NCBI RefSeq assembly: GCF_002158905.1
Contig: NZ_CP021431.1
Span: forward strand, 1,178,001-1,242,000
Direction: 5' to 3'
Source of the DNA: Yoonia vestfoldensis
GTDB taxonomy: Bacteria; Pseudomonadota; Alphaproteobacteria; Rhodobacterales; Rhodobacteraceae
Length of the DNA: 64,000 bases
Below the pieces are notes generated by a model. That model did no database searches and had not been told where the DNA came from. It saw only the letters and a list, made by a program, of their open reading frames with translations. Below, piece by piece: positions 9,720-18,541 of this stretch; within the stretch, counting starts at the first letter, position 1, and each line of letters starts with the position of its first letter. Position numbers and translations under genes: made by a program.

Positions 9720-10283
9720 ATGACATTTCCCGAAATCTATATCCTGCGCCACGGTCAAACCGAATGGAATGCCGAAAACCGGATGCAGGGCGCGCTTAAT
9801 TCGCCCCTGACACCCAAAGGCGAGGCTGACGCGGCACGGCAGGGCCGCATTCTCGCCCAGCGCGATTTGACAGGTTTCGAGTTCTGGTGCAGCCCGCAGG
9901 GGCGCGCCGTGCAAACGGCGGGTATCGCGCTTGGGCGGATCGCGGCGCATATCCGCACCGATGACCGGCTGCGCGAAATCGGCGTCGGCGATTGGGCGGG
10001 GCTGCTGCGCGATACGCTGCCCATGCCGGACGGGCCCGATCCGGTCGCCGCGCAATATGCCATGGCCCCGAACGGCGAGGGTTTCACCGCGCTCGAGACG
10101 CGCTGCAAGGCATTCTTGGCCGAACTGACAGCGCCTGCCGTCCTGGTCACCCATGGCATCACCAGCCGCGTGTTGCGGCGCATCCTTGCGGGGGATGGCG
10201 CGATAGCAGTGGCCACAGCGCATGGCGGGCAGGGGCGGGTCTATCACATCAAGGACGGCATCCAGCAGCTTTTGGAGCCGTGA
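9720..10283 (+). CDS. Histidine phosphatase family protein (phosphoglycerate-mutase-like)
   Basis: A 187-residue protein with the phosphohistidine signature LRHGQTEWN (His11 is the nucleophile, flanked by Arg10). The second-site residues are in REIGVGDWAG (Glu) and VTHGITSRV (His). It is shorter than cofactor-dependent phosphoglycerate mutase (about 230-250) and lacks that enzyme's lid insert. A general phosphatase of the GpmB/CobC type is therefore more likely than a glycolytic mutase. It is probably monocistronic: it diverges from the methyltransferase, and a hairpin follows at 10335-10352. Confidence 0.85.
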   Translation: MTFPEIYILRHGQTEWNAENRMQGALNSPLTPKGEADAARQGRILAQRDLTGFEFWCSPQGRAVQTAGIALGRIAAHIRTDDRLREIGVGDWAGLLRDTLPMPDGPDPVAAQYAMAPNGEGFTALETRCKAFLAELTAPAVLVTHGITSRVLRRILAGDGAIAVATAHGGQGRVYHIKDGIQQLLEP

Positions 10284-10334
10284 CCAAGGCCGCCCAGCAC
10301 CCCCTCATCTTCCGAGCATAAATATCCTCGGGGT

Positions 10335-10352
10335 CCGGGGGCGAGCCCCCGG
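10335..10352. terminator. GC hairpin downstream of the histidine phosphatase gene
   Basis: CCGGGGGC and GCCCCCGG form an 8-bp perfect stem with a 2-base loop. There is no T run beside it, so termination is uncertain. Confidence 0.45.
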
Positions 10353-10397
10353 CCACCACTTGCATCACGCGCCGCGATATCCTAAAGCAGCGCCAGC

Positions 10398-10473
10398 GGG
10401 TGATTAGCTCAGTTGGTAGAGCGCTTCCTTTACACGGAAGATGTCGGGAGTTCGAGCCTCTCATCACCCACCA
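10398..10473 (+). tRNA. tRNA-Val (anticodon UAC)
   Basis: Acceptor GGGTGAT (10398-10404) pairs with ATCACCC (10463-10469), and CCA is encoded. The anticodon stem CTTCC/GGAAG encloses TTTACAC, giving UAC. It shares its acceptor and D arm with the CAC isoacceptor at 8455 but differs in the anticodon and T arms. Confidence 0.96.
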
Positions 10474-10534
10474 CCTGCCCGGCATGCAAAAGACAAAAGC
10501 ACCGCGCATCGGAACACGGCGCTTTGGTGCTGGC

Positions 10535-11365
10535 CTAGTTCAGGCTGTAAACCATCGAGATCCCAAAGGAATTGTCGGTATCGTCAAAACCCGGCTCGGG
10601 GTCGGTGTGATATTCGCTCAACAGGCTTGTGCGCAAGGCCAAGGTCTCGCTGACAGAGACGCTGATGGCCAGATCATTATAGACCACGGTATCTGATTCC
10701 GACGCGATGACATCCGTGTCATTGGTCAGCATGGTCGTGGGTGTCAGGCGGATCGCATAATTCGACCCGATCCCAAGGGCCGCTTCGCTGATATCGCCCG
10801 ATGTCACATCGTTGAACTCGGCAAAGCGATAGCCGGGACCAGCCTGGATCGACCATTGGTGGCCGGCGTCGTTCAGAATGCGATAGCCCGCGCCAAAGCT
10901 TGCGAATGTATCGGTCTCAAAGGATGAAAATTCATCGACAGAGCCTTGCACCTTGGCAAAACCATAAAGCCGGGGCGACAGATCGCGGGTATATTCCAAG
11001 CCGTAGAACAGGCTTTCCTCGTCGGTGACGCCATCGGATTCGCCAAACGTATAGCTCAGCAGCAATTGGTATCCGTTCACGCCCTGCACATAATTCAGGT
11101 CGGCCCCGATCCCGATACTGGCATTGTCGGTATTGCCGGAATTGAATTCACCGCGCGCGGCGATGGACCCGGTGAATCCCTGTGGGCGGCCTTCATTGCC
11201 GAAACGGTCAAGGTCGCGGTCAGCGTCATCCTCGATATCCTCGACCAGATCCTCGAATTGATCCTCGGCGACATTGGTGCCGGAAAACACTGTCTGGCTC
11301 ATGGCCGTCGTGCCGATGGATGTGATGATGGCTGCACCGATCAACGGGCGGAAATCGCATTTCAT
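10535..11365 (-). CDS. DUF481 (YdiY-like) outer-membrane beta-barrel protein
   Basis: A 276-residue protein with a signal peptide (cleavage likely after AMS, residue 23). A short acidic linker follows (DQFEDLVEDIEDDADRDLD). Residues about 60-276 are alternating amphipathic strands that begin with the DUF481 hallmark GFTGSIAARGEFNSGNTDNA and end in an aromatic-free but barrel-like FGISMVYSLN. Members are predicted salt- or stress-induced outer-membrane barrels of unknown function. It lies alone between tRNA genes and reads leftward. Confidence 0.85.
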   Translation of the reverse strand: MKCDFRPLIGAAIITSIGTTAMSQTVFSGTNVAEDQFEDLVEDIEDDADRDLDRFGNEGRPQGFTGSIAARGEFNSGNTDNASIGIGADLNYVQGVNGYQLLLSYTFGESDGVTDEESLFYGLEYTRDLSPRLYGFAKVQGSVDEFSSFETDTFASFGAGYRILNDAGHQWSIQAGPGYRFAEFNDVTSGDISEAALGIGSNYAIRLTPTTMLTNDTDVIASESDTVVYNDLAISVSVSETLALRTSLLSEYHTDPEPGFDDTDNSFGISMVYSLN

Positions 11366-11585
11366 TGGGTCTCTCCATTCTGTCGCAGCGCCATGCTGCT
11401 GTTGGGTAGAACTGGCTCTACGGTGCCTTAACCATCCAGAGGCGAAGTTGTTTCAAAGTTTCGGCGCGATCCCGGTTTTGGTCCCTGGCGCGAGATATTT
11501 TCAGCCAAGCCGTAAGACCGCTTGACGAGGCCCGCAGCCGCACTTAGAAGCACCCCACCAGCAGCAATGCTGGGAATGCAGATGC

Positions 11586-11662
11586 GCGGTTGTAGCTCAG
11601 TTGGTTAGAGTACCGGCCTGTCACGCCGGGGGTCGCGGGTTCGAGCCCCGTCAACCGCGCCA
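11586..11662 (+). tRNA. tRNA-Asp (anticodon GUC), copy 1
   Basis: GCGGTTG (11586-11592) pairs with CAACCGC (11652-11658), then G and an encoded CCA. The anticodon loop TGTCACG gives GUC. It is nearly identical to copy 2 at 11772. Confidence 0.97.
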
Positions 11663-11694
11663 CTGCTTTTCTCTTGGAAAACACGATACGAAAC

Positions 11695-11714
11695 GCCGCG
11701 CTGAAAAGCGCGGC
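11695..11714 (+). terminator. Hairpin between the two tRNA-Asp genes
   Basis: GCCGCGCT and AGCGCGGC form an 8-bp stem closed by a GAAA tetraloop. A short T-rich stretch follows (GTCGTTTTG). It is a likely terminator for tRNA-Asp copy 1. Confidence 0.55.
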
Positions 11715-11771
11715 TCTCGGTCGTTTTGCCGTTGACGCCCGCCGCGCCCGCGACTATTGCGCCGCTACTGC

Positions 11772-11848
11772 GCGGTTGTAGCTCAGTCGGTTAGAGTACC
11801 GGCCTGTCACGCCGGGGGTCGCGGGTTCGAGCCCCGTCAACCGCGCCA
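11772..11848 (+). tRNA. tRNA-Asp (anticodon GUC), copy 2
   Basis: The cloverleaf is the same as copy 1, with a single visible change in the D loop (AGTCGG instead of AGTTGG). CCA is encoded. The short open frames that run through it are artefacts. Confidence 0.97.
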
Positions 11849-11880
11849 GTCCACCCACATCACAATGCCGCCGCCGCAGG

Positions 11881-11939
11881 CAAAAATATTCGCCGAATAT
11901 TTTTGGCAAAGCGAAAGATTTTTGACAAAAATCTTTCGC
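11881..11939. terminator. Two back-to-back AT-rich inverted repeats (probable bidirectional terminator)
   Basis: CAAAAATATTCG/CGAATATTTTTG (11881-11892 and 11894-11905) is a perfect 12-bp inverted repeat. GCGAAAGATTTTTG/CAAAAATCTTTCGC (11911-11924 and 11926-11939) is a perfect 14-bp one. Both lie between tRNA-Asp copy 2 and the convergent M20 peptidase. Confidence 0.6.
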
Positions 11940-11957
11940 CCCCACCGCCGCACCTGG

Positions 11958-13337
11958 TCAGGCGGCTTGTGTCATCGCATGCAGAATGCGGGCCCAGGAC
12001 CGGATACCTTTGTGAAAGGATGACAGGTCATATTTCTCGTTCGGCGAATGGATCTGGTCGTCATCCTTGCCAAAGCCGATCAGCATGGCGTCCATCTGCA
12101 AGATATCCTTGAAATAGGCCGCTATCGGGATCGACCCGCCGCAGCCCACATAGGCGGCCGCATGGGGCCATTCGTCGGATAGTGCTTTGCGTGCCTGGTC
12201 AAAGGCGGGATGGGTTGTCGTCATCTGACCGGCCGCACTGGCGCCGTGGGGCGCAAAACTGACGCTGCAATCGGCGGGGATCATGTCCTGCACCTGTCTG
12301 CGAAATGCCGCGCGGATCGCCAGCGGGTCCTGCGTGCCGACCAGGCGGAATGAAATCTTGGCATGGGCCTGTGACGGCAGCACGGTCTTGAACCCGTCGC
12401 CGGTATAGCCCGACCACATGCCATTCACTTCGCAGGTCGGGCGCGACCAGATCATTTCCAGCGGACGCCGGCCTTTTTCGCCAGCGGGAATCGCCAGGCC
12501 AACCTCGCCCAGGAATGCCGTTTCGTCGAATCGCAGATCGTCCCAGGCAGCGGCCAGCTCGTTGGATAATTCGGGCACGCCGTCATAGAAACCGGGCAGG
12601 GTGACGCGCCCGTCTGCGTCATGCAGCGCGGCGATGACGCGGGCCAGCACGCGGGCGGGGTTCATCGCCAGCCCGCCATACATGCCCGAATGCAAATCCT
12701 TGCTGGGGCCGGTGATCGTGATTTCCTCGCCCAGCAGGCCGCGCAGCTGGGTGATGATGGCGGGGGTCGCATCGCCGTAAAGCCCCGTGTCGCAGATCAG
12801 CGCGATATCGGCTGTCAGTTCCTTGGCATTTTCTTGCATGAAGGGCACCAGCGAGGGCGAGCCTGATTCCTCTTCGCCCTCGAAAAACAGCGTGATATTG
12901 GCGGGCAGCGATCCATGCACCGCGATCCAGGCGCGGCAGGCCTCGACAAAGGTCATCAGCTGGCCCTTGTCATCAGATGTGCCACGGCCGCGGATCACCT
13001 TGCCCTTTGGCGTGTCTTCTACCTGCGGATCAAACGGATCGCGGTCCCACAGATGCAAAGGATCGACCGGCTGCACATCGTAATGACCATAAAACAGCAC
13101 ATGCGGGCCGTCGCCGCCTGCATGGGCCACGACCATCGGGTGACCCGGCGTCGGGCGTTTGGACGCGGCGAATCCCATCGCCGCAAGATCCGCCACCAGC
13201 CAATCCGCCGCCAGATCGCAATCGGCCTGATAGGCAGGGTCCGTGGAAATCGACGGGATGCGCAACAATTCCTGCAGGCGCGCGACAGCCTGCGGCAAAT
13301 CAGCATCAATGCGGTCAAGAACGGGGGCGAGGGACAT
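11958..13337 (-). CDS. M20-family metallopeptidase (dipeptidase-like)
   Basis: A 459-residue cytosolic dizinc hydrolase. Zinc ligands are visible in YGHYDVQP (His, Asp) and GRGTSDDKGQ (Asp). The general base and its neighbour are in FEGEEESGS. The inserted dimerisation domain runs from about residue 205 to 360. Length and the YGHYDVQPVDP motif place it with the CNDP/DUG1-type dipeptidases rather than ArgE or DapE. No signal peptide is present. It is divergent from hemA across 273 bases, and its 3' end meets the tRNA-Asp cluster. Confidence 0.9.
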   Translation of the reverse strand: MSLAPVLDRIDADLPQAVARLQELLRIPSISTDPAYQADCDLAADWLVADLAAMGFAASKRPTPGHPMVVAHAGGDGPHVLFYGHYDVQPVDPLHLWDRDPFDPQVEDTPKGKVIRGRGTSDDKGQLMTFVEACRAWIAVHGSLPANITLFFEGEEESGSPSLVPFMQENAKELTADIALICDTGLYGDATPAIITQLRGLLGEEITITGPSKDLHSGMYGGLAMNPARVLARVIAALHDADGRVTLPGFYDGVPELSNELAAAWDDLRFDETAFLGEVGLAIPAGEKGRRPLEMIWSRPTCEVNGMWSGYTGDGFKTVLPSQAHAKISFRLVGTQDPLAIRAAFRRQVQDMIPADCSVSFAPHGASAAGQMTTTHPAFDQARKALSDEWPHAAAYVGCGGSIPIAAYFKDILQMDAMLIGFGKDDDQIHSPNEKYDLSSFHKGIRSWARILHAMTQAA

Positions 13338-13446
13338 GGGAACAGCCTTTCTTTGGATCTGTGCCGCAAGGTTGTCCCGATCACAGCGCAGGTCAATGGC
13401 CGAGATCGCGTTGCCCTGTTGGACAAATCGCCCGGGCTGTCGTTTA

Positions 13447-13460
13447 TTGATCCAGATCAG
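13447..13460. promoter_or_regulatory. FNR/FnrL-like box upstream of hemA
   Basis: TTGATCCAGATCAG matches the TTGAT-N4-ATCAA consensus at 9 of 10 defined positions. It lies 150 bases upstream of the hemA start. In Rhodobacter species FnrL boxes upstream of hemA raise heme and bacteriochlorophyll precursor supply at low oxygen. It also lies within the M20 peptidase upstream region. Confidence 0.5.
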
Positions 13461-13610
13461 GGTCCGCCCCCGCCGCGCGGCCTAGGGTCAAACCAATGAG
13501 GGGCGACAGTTTGTAGCGTCTTGTCCGGGCGGTTTCTGCCCTATATGCAGTTTAGAACGATTCAAGGCATGCCCAAGGCGGCGCCCTGACACGACAAGAA
13601 GGACGGATTG

Positions 13611-14834
13611 GTGGATTATAACGCCCAATTGGATACCGCGATCAACCGCTTGCACGACGAAGGCCGCTACCGCACCTTTATTGATATCGAGCGTAAACGT
13701 GGTCAGTTCCCCCATGCGACATGGATGAAACCTGACGGATCCGAAATGCCTGTCACCGTCTGGTGCGGCAATGATTACCTGGGCATGGGACAGCACCCCG
13801 TCGTGCTGGCCGCGATGCATGAGGCGATCGAGGCGACCGGCGCAGGGTCGGGGGGCACGCGCAATATCTCTGGCACCACAATCTATCACAAACGGCTCGA
13901 GGCTGAACTGGCCGATCTGCATGGCAAGGGCGCAGCGCTGTTGTTCACCAGCGCCTATATCGCCAATGATGCGACGCTCAGCACGCTGCCGAAATTGTTT
14001 CCCGGTCTGATCATCTATTCCGACGCGCTGAACCATGCGTCGATGATCGAAGGTGTGCGCCGCAATGGCGGGGCCAAGCGGATTTTCCGCCATAATGACG
14101 TGGCCCATCTGCGCGCATTGCTGGAAGCCGATGATCCGGCCGCGCCGAAACTGATCGCATTCGAATCGATCTATTCAATGGATGGCGATTTCGGGCCGAT
14201 TGCGGCCTTTTGCGATCTGGCCGAAGAATTCGGCGCGCTGACCTATTGCGACGAGGTCCATGCCGTCGGCATGTATGGCCCGCGCGGGGCAGGGGTGGCG
14301 GAACGCGACGGGCTGATGCACCGTATCGATATTATCAACGGCACGCTGGCCAAGGCTTATGGCGTGATGGGCGGCTATATCGCAGCCTCGCCCAAGATGT
14401 GCGATGCCGTGCGGTCCTATGCGCCGGGGTTCATCTTTACCACCAGCCTGCCCCCTGCGGTGGCGGCGGCGGCGGCGGCCTCGGTGGCGCATCTGAAAAC
14501 AGATCAGGCGCTGCGCGACAGCCACCAGACACAGGCGAAGATCCTCAAATTGCGGCTGAAGGGGCTGGGCCTGCCGATCATCGATCATGGCAGCCATATC
14601 GTGCCGCTGATCGTGGGCGATCCCAAACACACCAAAAAGTTGTCTGACATGCTGCTGTCCGAATTCGGAATCTATGTGCAGCCGATCAATTTCCCCACCG
14701 TGCCACGCGGCACCGAACGGCTGCGTTTTACGCCTTCTCCGGTGCATGGGCCGCGTGAAATGAATGCACTTGTCGGCGCCTTGGACGGTTTATGGTCGCA
14801 TTGCGCCTTGAACCGGGCCGAATTGGCGGGTTGA
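13611..14834 (+). CDS. hemA: 5-Aminolevulinate synthase
   Basis: A PLP enzyme condensing glycine and succinyl-CoA to 5-aminolevulinate, the first step of the Shemin (C4) heme pathway. It has 407 residues, the classical Rhodobacter length. Residues GTLAKAYG place the PLP lysine at position 248. The CoA/glycine-site segments [10 protein letters not shown] and [11 protein letters not shown] are intact. The GTG at 13611 (MDYNAQLD) is chosen over the TTG one codon earlier: it fits the family N-terminus and is 7 bases from GAAGGA. An FnrL-like box lies upstream. Only alphaproteobacteria and mitochondria use this route, which supports the taxon call. Confidence 0.97.
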   Translation: MDYNAQLDTAINRLHDEGRYRTFIDIERKRGQFPHATWMKPDGSEMPVTVWCGNDYLGMGQHPVVLAAMHEAIEATGAGSGGTRNISGTTIYHKRLEAELADLHGKGAALLFTSAYIANDATLSTLPKLFPGLIIYSDALNHASMIEGVRRNGGAKRIFRHNDVAHLRALLEADDPAAPKLIAFESIYSMDGDFGPIAAFCDLAEEFGALTYCDEVHAVGMYGPRGAGVAERDGLMHRIDIINGTLAKAYGVMGGYIAASPKMCDAVRSYAPGFIFTTSLPPAVAAAAAASVAHLKTDQALRDSHQTQAKILKLRLKGLGLPIIDHGSHIVPLIVGDPKHTKKLSDMLLSEFGIYVQPINFPTVPRGTERLRFTPSPVHGPREMNALVGALDGLWSHCALNRAELAG

Positions 14835-14947
14835 CGCCTATTGCCGATGTGCATCCGTAAGGTTGATATGCTAAGGTTTTCCAAGGCGTTGCCAACCGGT
14901 TGATTCGGTCGGTCGCGCCCAGGGGGCGTAGAGCGGCGGGACAGTCG

Positions 14948-16153
14948 ATGATGGGAAAGACCTTCAGGCGTGCCAGCGCGGCGGTGGACGTTCAAACCAA
15001 AGGGTTTGACGACTACGACCTGCGTCTTGGTGATATCATGCGCGGTGAACGCGCGACCCTTGGCAAAAGCCTGTTGGATATCCAGCGCGAATTGAAGATC
15101 AAGGCCGCCTATATCGCGGCAATCGAAAACGCGGACCCCTCTGCCTTTGATACGCCTGGTTTTATCGCAGGCTATGTGCGGTCCTATGCGCGCTATCTGG
15201 GGATGGACCCGGATGAGGCCTTTGCCTCTTTTTGCAAGGAAAGCGGTTTTGTCACCGCCCATGGCATGTCCGAACAGGCCTCTTCCTTGAAAAACCGGGT
15301 GGCTGATACCAGCCGCGCGCCGGCGGGCAAGGATATCTTTTTATCCTCGCGCACGCCTTTCATCCCGGCAAGAGAATCGCTTTTCGCGCAGATGGAATTG
15401 CGCGCAATCGGGTCGTTTGTTGTGCTGGCGACATTGATCGCGGGGCTGGGCTATGGCGGTTGGACCGTCTTGCAAGAGGTGCAGCGCGTGCAATTCGCGC
15501 CGGTGGAACAGGCCCCCGTGGTGGTGTCCGACCTTGACCCGCTGGCCGGTGGCGCCAATCGTGTCACGATGGGGGATGCGCTGGCCAATGTGACGCTGCC
15601 ATCACCGGATGCGCTGGACCGGCTGTATCGGCCGCAGGCGCTGGATGTGCCGGTCATGGTTGCCCGCGACACGCCGATTGCGACGCTGACGCCGCGGATG
15701 ATCGGCGCGCTTGTGCCCGAACCGCAGGCCCCGGATAGCGCCTTTGTGCTGGCTGATATGGCGGGTGATCTGCCCGAGGCCCTGCCAACCCCCAGTATCC
15801 AGGTCGTCGAACCGCCGGTGCCGCAGGTGCAATTGGTCGCGGCCCGTCCGGCATGGGTCCGGGTGCAGGCGGCGGATGGGGTTGTCCTGTTCGAGGGGAT
15901 CATGGAACCGGGCCAGAATTTCGTGCTGCCCGCGACCGAAGAACCCGCCACGCTGCGCGTTGGCGAAAGCGGGGCGATGTATTTCGCGGTCAATGGCCAG
16001 CATTACGGCCCGGTTGGCGACCGCGGCGTTGTCACCTCCAACGTGGTTCTGTCGGCCGATAGCCTGACATCGCGCTATGCGCTGGCCGATCCTGCCCGCG
16101 ATGCCGACCTGGCCGAGATCATCCGCGTCGCCATGGCGGTGACAGACCAATAG
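14948..16153 (+). CDS. RodZ-like helix-turn-helix membrane protein (HTH_25 plus DUF4115)
   Basis: A 401-residue protein in three parts. Residues 23-95 form a Cro/RodZ-type helix-turn-helix (LRGDIM-type start, then SLLDIQRELKIKAAYIAAIE and GFIAGYVRSYARYLG). One transmembrane helix spans about 153-174. A Pro-rich periplasmic linker leads to a C-terminal beta domain (about 310-400, WVRVQAADGVVLFEGIMEPG) of the DUF4115 type. RodZ links MreB to the cell-wall machinery, so a cell-shape role is plausible. The start could also be 14951 or an upstream TTG; 14948 is chosen as the first ATG. It is followed 72 bases later by ispG, an association common in this family. Confidence 0.8.
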   Translation: MMGKTFRRASAAVDVQTKGFDDYDLRLGDIMRGERATLGKSLLDIQRELKIKAAYIAAIENADPSAFDTPGFIAGYVRSYARYLGMDPDEAFASFCKESGFVTAHGMSEQASSLKNRVADTSRAPAGKDIFLSSRTPFIPARESLFAQMELRAIGSFVVLATLIAGLGYGGWTVLQEVQRVQFAPVEQAPVVVSDLDPLAGGANRVTMGDALANVTLPSPDALDRLYRPQALDVPVMVARDTPIATLTPRMIGALVPEPQAPDSAFVLADMAGDLPEALPTPSIQVVEPPVPQVQLVAARPAWVRVQAADGVVLFEGIMEPGQNFVLPATEEPATLRVGESGAMYFAVNGQHYGPVGDRGVVTSNVVLSADSLTSRYALADPARDADLAEIIRVAMAVTDQ

Positions 16154-16225
16154 CCGCAGCCGCTTGCCGATGGCGGCGCGGGCGCTTAGGTTGCGGGTGA
16201 ACGCCAGCCTCGTGAAAGCGATCCG

Positions 16226-17350
16226 ATGTCTTTGAACCACATCCGCCCCTGGCGGAACATCTACCGCCGCAAATCCCGTCAGATCATGGTCGGCAATGTG
16301 CCGGTTGGTGGCGATGCGCCGATCTCGGTGCAGACCATGACCAACACGCTGACCACCGATATCAAGGGCACGATCGCGCAGGTGCAGGCCGCCGCCGATG
16401 CCGGTGCCGATATCGTGCGGGTCTCAGTCCCCGATGAAGCATCATCCAAGGCGCTGCGCGAGATCGTGCGCAATGTCTCTGTGCCGATCGTGGCCGATAT
16501 CCATTTCCACTATAAACGCGGGATCGAGGCCGCCGAGGCGGGTGCCGCCTGTCTGCGCATCAACCCCGGCAATATCGGTGACGAAAAGCGCGTCAAAGAG
16601 GTGATCAAAGCCGCGCGCGACCATAATTGTTCGATACGGATCGGCGTGAATGCGGGATCGCTGGAAAAGCACCTGCTGGATAAATACGGCGAGCCTTGCC
16701 CCGATGCCATGGTCGAAAGCGGGCTGGATCATATCAAGATCCTGCAGGACAACGATTTCCACGAATTCAAGATTTCCTGCAAAGCGTCTGACGTGTTCAT
16801 GGCCGCCGCCGCCTATCAGCAATTGGCCGAGGCGACCGACGCGCCGATCCATCTGGGGATAACCGAGGCGGGCGGCCTGATCAGCGGCACCGTGAAATCC
16901 GCCATCGGCATGGGCAACCTTCTCTGGATGGGGATCGGCGATACGATCCGCGTCAGCCTGTCCGCCGATCCGGTGGAAGAGGTCAAGATGGGGTTCGAGA
17001 TCCTCAAATCTTTGGGCCTGCGTCATCGCGGGGTGAATATCATCTCTTGCCCGTCCTGCGCGCGCCAAGGGTTCGACGTGATCAAGACCGTCGAGGCGCT
17101 GGAAAAGCGGCTGGAACATATCAAGACGCCAATGTCGTTGTCGATCATCGGCTGTGTGGTGAATGGTCCGGGCGAGGCGCTGATGACCGATGTCGGTTTC
17201 ACCGGCGGCGGGGCGGGGTCGGGCATGGTCTATCTGGCGGGCAAGCAAAGCCACAAACAATCCAATGCCGATATGATCGACCATATCGTCGAACAGGTCG
17301 AACGCAAGGCCGCTGAAATCGAAGCCAAGGGCGATCTGGCCGCCGAGTAG
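16226..17350 (+). CDS. ispG: 4-Hydroxy-3-methylbut-2-enyl diphosphate synthase (flavodoxin)
   Basis: A 374-residue Fe-S enzyme of the MEP isoprenoid pathway, converting MEcPP to HMBPP. The N-terminal TIM barrel contains the MTNTLTTDI and VADIHFHY segments. The C-terminal domain holds the three cluster cysteines, in SCPSCARQ and [10 protein letters not shown]. Length and motifs fit the short bacterial form. It lies 72 bases after the RodZ-like gene, with a palindrome immediately after its stop (17351-17368), then the aminotransferase on the same strand. Confidence 0.97.
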   Translation: MSLNHIRPWRNIYRRKSRQIMVGNVPVGGDAPISVQTMTNTLTTDIKGTIAQVQAAADAGADIVRVSVPDEASSKALREIVRNVSVPIVADIHFHYKRGIEAAEAGAACLRINPGNIGDEKRVKEVIKAARDHNCSIRIGVNAGSLEKHLLDKYGEPCPDAMVESGLDHIKILQDNDFHEFKISCKASDVFMAAAAYQQLAEATDAPIHLGITEAGGLISGTVKSAIGMGNLLWMGIGDTIRVSLSADPVEEVKMGFEILKSLGLRHRGVNIISCPSCARQGFDVIKTVEALEKRLEHIKTPMSLSIIGCVVNGPGEALMTDVGFTGGGAGSGMVYLAGKQSHKQSNADMIDHIVEQVERKAAEIEAKGDLAAE

Positions 17351-17368
17351 GGTGGATCCTGATCCACC
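17351..17368. terminator. Palindrome right after the ispG stop
   Basis: GGTGGATC-CT-GATCCACC gives an 8-bp stem starting one base after the TAG stop, followed by TTACG. It resembles the GGTGGG...CCCACC palindromes after lpdA and tkt, and may be a terminator or a family of intergenic repeats. Confidence 0.5.
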
Positions 17369-17395
17369 TTACGACAGATTATCAAGAGGCAGCAG

Positions 17396-18541
17396 ATGCG
17401 ACATGCAACCCGCGGCGACGTGGACCCTTTCATCGTCATGGATGTGATGGAAGCCGCCCGTCAGGCCGAGGCCGCAGGCCGCCATATCATCCATATGGAA
17501 GTCGGCCAGCCCGGCACCGGCGCGCCTGCCGCTGCGCGCGCCAAACTGGTCGCGGATATGGCCGATCCTTTGGGCTATACCGTCGGCCTTGGCCTGCCTG
17601 ATCTGCGCGCGCGCATCGCGCGCCATTACGCCGATTGGTACGGGCTGGACCTTGATCCCGCGCGCGTGGTCATCACCTCGGGCGCATCCGGGGCGTTTTT
17701 GCTGGCGTTTTCGGCGCTGTTCGACAATGGCGAAAGGGTGGGGCTGGGCACGCCGTGTTATCCATCCTACCGCCAGATCCTGCGCGCCATGGGGCTGACG
17801 CCGGTCGATATTCCGACCGATCTGGCCGACAGGTTCCAGCCGCAGCCGCAGCATGTGGCCCAGCATGATCTGGCCGGGCTGATCGTCGCCTCGCCTGCCA
17901 ACCCCACCGGCACGATGCTGGATAAACCCCAGCTTGCCGCCTTGGCCGCGGCCTGCGCCGCGCGCGATGCTGCGCTGATCTCGGATGAAATTTACCACGG
18001 GATCGATTATGATCTGCGACCTGTATCGGCGCTGGAGGTCACGGACGAGGTCTATGTCGTCAATTCCTTTTCGAAATACTTTTCCATGACCGGCTGGCGC
18101 GTCGGCTGGATGGTGGTGCCGGATGACCATATCCGCCGGGTCGAGCGTTTGGCGCAGAATATGTTCATCTGCGCGCCCCATGCCGCACAGCGCCTTGCGC
18201 TGCATGCGATGGATTGCGCGCCGGAACTGGGTGCCAATAAGGCGGTCTATGCCGCCAACCGTGCGTTGATGATGGATGGTTTGCGCGCGGCGGGGCTGGG
18301 GGCTTTTGCGCCGCCGGACGGGGCGTTCTACATCTATGTCGATGTCTCGGCCCATACCGACGACGCCCGCGCCTTTGCCGCCGAGATCCTGGATCAGGCA
18401 GGTGTGGCCGTGACACCGGGGCTGGATTTCGATGCCGCGCGCGGGCATCACTGGCTGCGGTTTTCCTATGCGCGCAGCACGGCCGATATCACCGAAGGGC
18501 TGGAACGGATCGCGCGGTTCATGCAGAGCCGCCGCGCATGA
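17396..18541 (+). CDS. Class I/II PLP aminotransferase
   Basis: A 381-residue fold-type I aminotransferase. The PLP lysine is in VVNSFSKYFSMTGWRVGW. The phosphate and ring-binding residues are in ASPANPTGTML and LISDEIYHGIDY, and the substrate-carboxylate Arg is in HHWLRFSYA. Related enzymes act on aspartate, aromatic or branched-chain amino acids. The residues visible here do not decide the substrate. The stop codon overlaps the start of the amidase gene by ATGA, so the two are probably translationally coupled. Confidence 0.9.
   Translation: MRHATRGDVDPFIVMDVMEAARQAEAAGRHIIHMEVGQPGTGAPAAARAKLVADMADPLGYTVGLGLPDLRARIARHYADWYGLDLDPARVVITSGASGAFLLAFSALFDNGERVGLGTPCYPSYRQILRAMGLTPVDIPTDLADRFQPQPQHVAQHDLAGLIVASPANPTGTMLDKPQLAALAAACAARDAALISDEIYHGIDYDLRPVSALEVTDEVYVVNSFSKYFSMTGWRVGWMVVPDDHIRRVERLAQNMFICAPHAAQRLALHAMDCAPELGANKAVYAANRALMMDGLRAAGLGAFAPPDGAFYIYVDVSAHTDDARAFAAEILDQAGVAVTPGLDFDAARGHHWLRFSYARSTADITEGLERIARFMQSRRA

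Noticed and set aside
8604..10473. Genomic island bounded by tRNA-Val genes
   Set aside because: No integrase or attachment-site direct repeat is present; the tRNAs are different isoacceptors, and only the methyltransferase looks compositionally different.
11757..12023. 88-codon frame over tRNA-Asp copy 2
   Set aside because: It is a translation of the tRNA and its flanks, a common false gene.
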